Positions 41,198 to 43,214 of a stretch of 43,214 nt of DNA are shown here, one piece after another. The notes beneath the pieces are model-generated. The model saw nothing but the letters and a program-made list of their open reading frames with translations, was not told the origin of the DNA and did not search any database. The position numbers and the translations under genes were made by a program. Each line of letters begins with the position of its first letter. The first letter of the stretch is position 1. Source of the DNA: ZC4RG42 sp036676355 (GTDB lineage Bacteria > Pseudomonadota > Gammaproteobacteria > Burkholderiales > SG8-39); NCBI GenBank assembly GCA_036676355.1, contig JAKFDA010000079.1:1-43214 (forward strand), in the 5' to 3' direction.

Positions 41198-41370
41198 TCA
41201 AGCCTCCCTTTGCGATGCAATTTCTCTGCCACGCCTTGACGTCTGCGCTCCACGCCTGTCCAGCTTGTGCGCAAACTCTACCACTTGCGCCGTACCGGCG
41301 CCGGTCGTGCCGCTGCGGATGGCAAAGCCGCCATGCGGCATGGCCGCGCAGAAAAACGATTCACCGCAGC
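41198..41370 (-). pseudogene. Fragment of a second diaminopimelate dehydrogenase gene
   Basis: Minus-strand codons read AAMPHGGFAIRSGTTGAGTA then QVVEFAHKL. The intact ddh has AAMPHGGFVIRSGKTGTGAT and QVVEYSLKL at about residues 249-277. Only this C-terminal piece survives and it runs on in frame to a stop at 41198. It lies between the nuclease and aldo/keto reductase genes, about 3 kb from the intact copy, on the same strand. Confidence 0.75.
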
Positions 41371-41380
41371 GCGTTCGACC

Positions 41381-42322
41381 TCAGGTGCTCGCCTGATCGA
41401 GTCTGGCCAGTGCCTCGGGCGGCAGACGAAGTGCCGCCGCGCCGAGGATGTCGTCGAGTTGTTCCAGCTTGGTTGCGCTCGCGATCGGTGCCGTCACGCC
41501 GGGACGCGCCATCAGCCAGGCAAGCGCGACCTGCGCCGGTGTGGCGGACAGCGATGTGGCGACTTCGCGCAGCGCCGCGAGAATGCGCAGGCCGCGGTCG
41601 TCGAAATACTTGCGCAGAAAATCGGCGCGGCTGCTGCCTTCGAGATCGTCTATCGTGCGGTACTTGCCGGTCAGAAATCCGCTCGCGAGCGAGAAGTAGC
41701 AGATGGCGCCCAGCTGCTGTTCGAGCGCCAGCGGCGCAAGCCCGTTTTCGAATTCCTGTCGATCGTAGAGGTTGTATTCGGGCTGCAGGACTTCGTAACG
41801 CGCGAGCTGCTTTTGCGCGCTGACATCCAGTGCCTCGCGCACCCGCGCGGCCGAGTAGTTGGATGCACCAATGGCGCGCACCTTGCCCGACTCGATGAGC
41901 TTGGCGAAAGCAGTGAGGGTTTCGTCAAGCGGCGTCGCTTCGTCGTCGGTGTGGGCGAAATAAACGTCGATGTAATTGGTCTGCAGCCGACGCAGCGAGT
42001 CCTCTGCCGCGGCAATGATGTTCTCCGCACGCAGACCCTTGCGGCGATCCCACAAACCGACTTTGGTGATGAGCACGAGGTCCGCGCGCCGCCCGGAGCG
42101 CTTCAGCCAGTTGCCGATGATCGTTTCCGATTCGCCGCCGCTGTTGCCCGGCACCCAGGCGGAGTAGGTGTCGGCGGTGTCCACTGCATTGAAGCCGCGT
42201 TCGACGAATCGATCGAGCAGGGCGAAGGACGTCGCTTCATCCGCCGTCCATCCGAAGACGTTGCCGCCGAACACCAGCGGCGCGATGGCGATGTCCGTGC
42301 GACCCAGTTTGCGTTGTTCCAT
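41381..42322 (-). CDS. Aldo/keto reductase
   Basis: A 313-residue NADPH-dependent reductase of the AKR fold (TIM barrel). The catalytic tetrad is visible as D48 and Y53 (VDTADTYS), a lysine in LITKVG near residue 86 and a histidine in YFAHTDDE near residue 123. NADPH-binding residues near the C-terminus (PIASATKLEQLDD) are conserved. The substrate is unknown. The gene stands alone on the minus strand; no clear ribosome-binding site is seen. The family is large and functions are diverse. Confidence 0.9.
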   Translation of the reverse strand: MEQRKLGRTDIAIAPLVFGGNVFGWTADEATSFALLDRFVERGFNAVDTADTYSAWVPGNSGGESETIIGNWLKRSGRRADLVLITKVGLWDRRKGLRAENIIAAAEDSLRRLQTNYIDVYFAHTDDEATPLDETLTAFAKLIESGKVRAIGASNYSAARVREALDVSAQKQLARYEVLQPEYNLYDRQEFENGLAPLALEQQLGAICYFSLASGFLTGKYRTIDDLEGSSRADFLRKYFDDRGLRILAALREVATSLSATPAQVALAWLMARPGVTAPIASATKLEQLDDILGAAALRLPPEALARLDQAST

Positions 42323-42507
42323 GACTCACTCCGTCATTCAAAGGCGGAGCCGCGCCGGCGCAAGCCGTTTGAGCGGTCGGCCCAGCACGGCGCGGCGCGA
42401 AAGTTTTCATTGTGCAGGCATATCGCGCCGACCATGCCGACCACGCAGCCCAGCACCCACCCATTGCTCCGATGTGGGAGCAATGAGGATGCGTGCGACC
42501 CAGGCCC

Positions 42508-43214
42508 TCAGGCGGCGTGAGGAAGGGCTTCCTCAGGCCGTGTCCGGTCGGCCGGCTTGCGGCTACGGATCAGAAAGCGCTGGTTCACCGGGCTGTGCGG
42601 TTTGAGCGCGAGCCGCGTGTGGGCGAGGGCTTGGGCGAATGTGTCCATGCCGCCGCGCAGCGCGGCCTGCATCAAGGTGAGGTCGATGATGTCGCGCTGC
42701 GCATGACTGCCGCCGAAGGTGTTGGCGATGAAGCGTGCGGGGTGCAGGCGCTCCACCGCGGCACGGTCATCTCCGCGCCAGTAGGCAACGAAACCTTCCA
42801 TAAGCGGTAACGCGCAGCGGCGCGCCCAATCGGCGGTTTCGCTCCGCCCGGACGCCGTACCGTGCACGGCGCGCAGTAATTCGTCGGCTTCGCGATCCCA
42901 ACCCGCTTGCAGATAAGTCATGCACGCGTGCCAGTCGTTGAAGGGATAGGTGCGACCGTCGGCATGCTGCGTCCAGACGCGCGCGAGTTCGAGCGGCCGG
43001 TCACCCACGTCCACGTCCGAAAGATGCAGCCGCCACAGCATGGCGGAGGCGTCGATCAGATCCAGCGCAACCGGGCTGCGATCCCTGCGGATGCGCTCGT
43101 CGTAAAGCCGCAGCGCCGCGACGTTCTGCCCGAGGCCCAGATGGAACACGGCCAGATGCCACCAGTTGTGCACTCTGAAGAAGTTGTCTTCCCCATCCCA
43201 GCCCGACTGATGTG
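42508..43214 (-). CDS. TPR-like protein (TTC38-like family), start beyond window
   Basis: The minus-strand frame is open to the right window edge, beyond GTG 43173, so the N-terminus is missing. About 235 residues are visible, with alpha-helical repeats such as NWWHLAVFHLGLGQNVAALR and EGFVAYWRGDDRAAVERLHP. These match the C-terminal half of the tetratricopeptide repeat protein 38 family. The HNWWHLA motif is a clear marker. Proteins of this family are soluble; their role in bacteria is not known. Confidence 0.75.
   Translation of the reverse strand, partial: HQSGWDGEDNFFRVHNWWHLAVFHLGLGQNVAALRLYDERIRRDRSPVALDLIDASAMLWRLHLSDVDVGDRPLELARVWTQHADGRTYPFNDWHACMTYLQAGWDREADELLRAVHGTASGRSETADWARRCALPLMEGFVAYWRGDDRAAVERLHPARFIANTFGGSHAQRDIIDLTLMQAALRGGMDTFAQALAHTRLALKPHSPVNQRFLIRSRKPADRTRPEEALPHAA

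Noticed and set aside
1..43214. tRNA, rRNA, IS elements, attachment sites or replication origin
   Set aside because: I saw no cloverleaf with CCA-proximal features, no transposase or integrase frame and no DnaA-box cluster. A covariance-model scan was not possible here.

Overview
This 43.2 kb window looks like a chromosomal piece of a GC-rich proteobacterium that respires nitrogen oxides. The SUF layout (Rrf2 regulator, sufBCDSU, sufT), the cd1 nitrite reductase, the type II sulfide:quinone oxidoreductase and the norSY-senC-orf1 cluster suggest a denitrifying or sulfur-oxidising gamma- or betaproteobacterium. I cannot name the genus from sequence alone. I see no IS element, tRNA, rRNA or CRISPR array. 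Several genes have decayed duplicates or remnants.

Layout. 1-1360: edge of a ribbon-helix-helix gene, then an SDR oxidoreductase. 1442-7907: Rrf2 regulator and sufBCDSU-sufT, in one tightly packed operon with a promoter and a terminator-like hairpin. 8098-9488: NADP-type glutamate dehydrogenase with a strong terminator. 9617-12819: LEA-type lipoprotein, then a DUF2946 protein and an OprC-type copper receptor behind an Fnr-type promoter. 12794-17591: a four-gene heme-copper cluster (norS, norY, senC, orf1; minus strand) of the sNOR nitric oxide reductase type. It has a sigma-54 promoter and a divergent PAS-AAA+-Fis activator. 17644-22880: nirM and nirS (minus) and a divergent TonB receptor, flanked by two degenerate copies of a GNAT/GIY-YIG gene pair. 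22860-29147: glycan or lipid modification genes (GNAT, PIG-L, GtrA, GT39-like, GT2, ChbG/HpnK). 29221-31846: exported DsrE-like protein, NCS1 permease and RidA. 31940-35799: remnant of a phospholipase-D/cardiolipin synthase gene, SERCA-like calcium ATPase and DUF2238 protein. 36021-37316: sulfide:quinone oxidoreductase behind an Fnr-type site. 37450-43214: diaminopimelate dehydrogenase (plus a fragment of a second copy), FtsH, a secreted SNase-like nuclease, an aldo/keto reductase and a partial TPR protein.

How the genes fit together. NirS would reduce nitrite to NO in the periplasm with NirM as a possible electron donor. NorSY would reduce NO. SenC and the OprC/DUF2946 pair would supply and insert copper. 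Sulfide:quinone oxidoreductase could feed electrons to the quinone pool. Fnr/NnrR-like boxes stand in front of the DUF2946/oprC, norS/activator, nirS and sqr units, which suggests one oxygen- or NO-responsive regulon. This grouping is inferred from motifs and positions, not measured.
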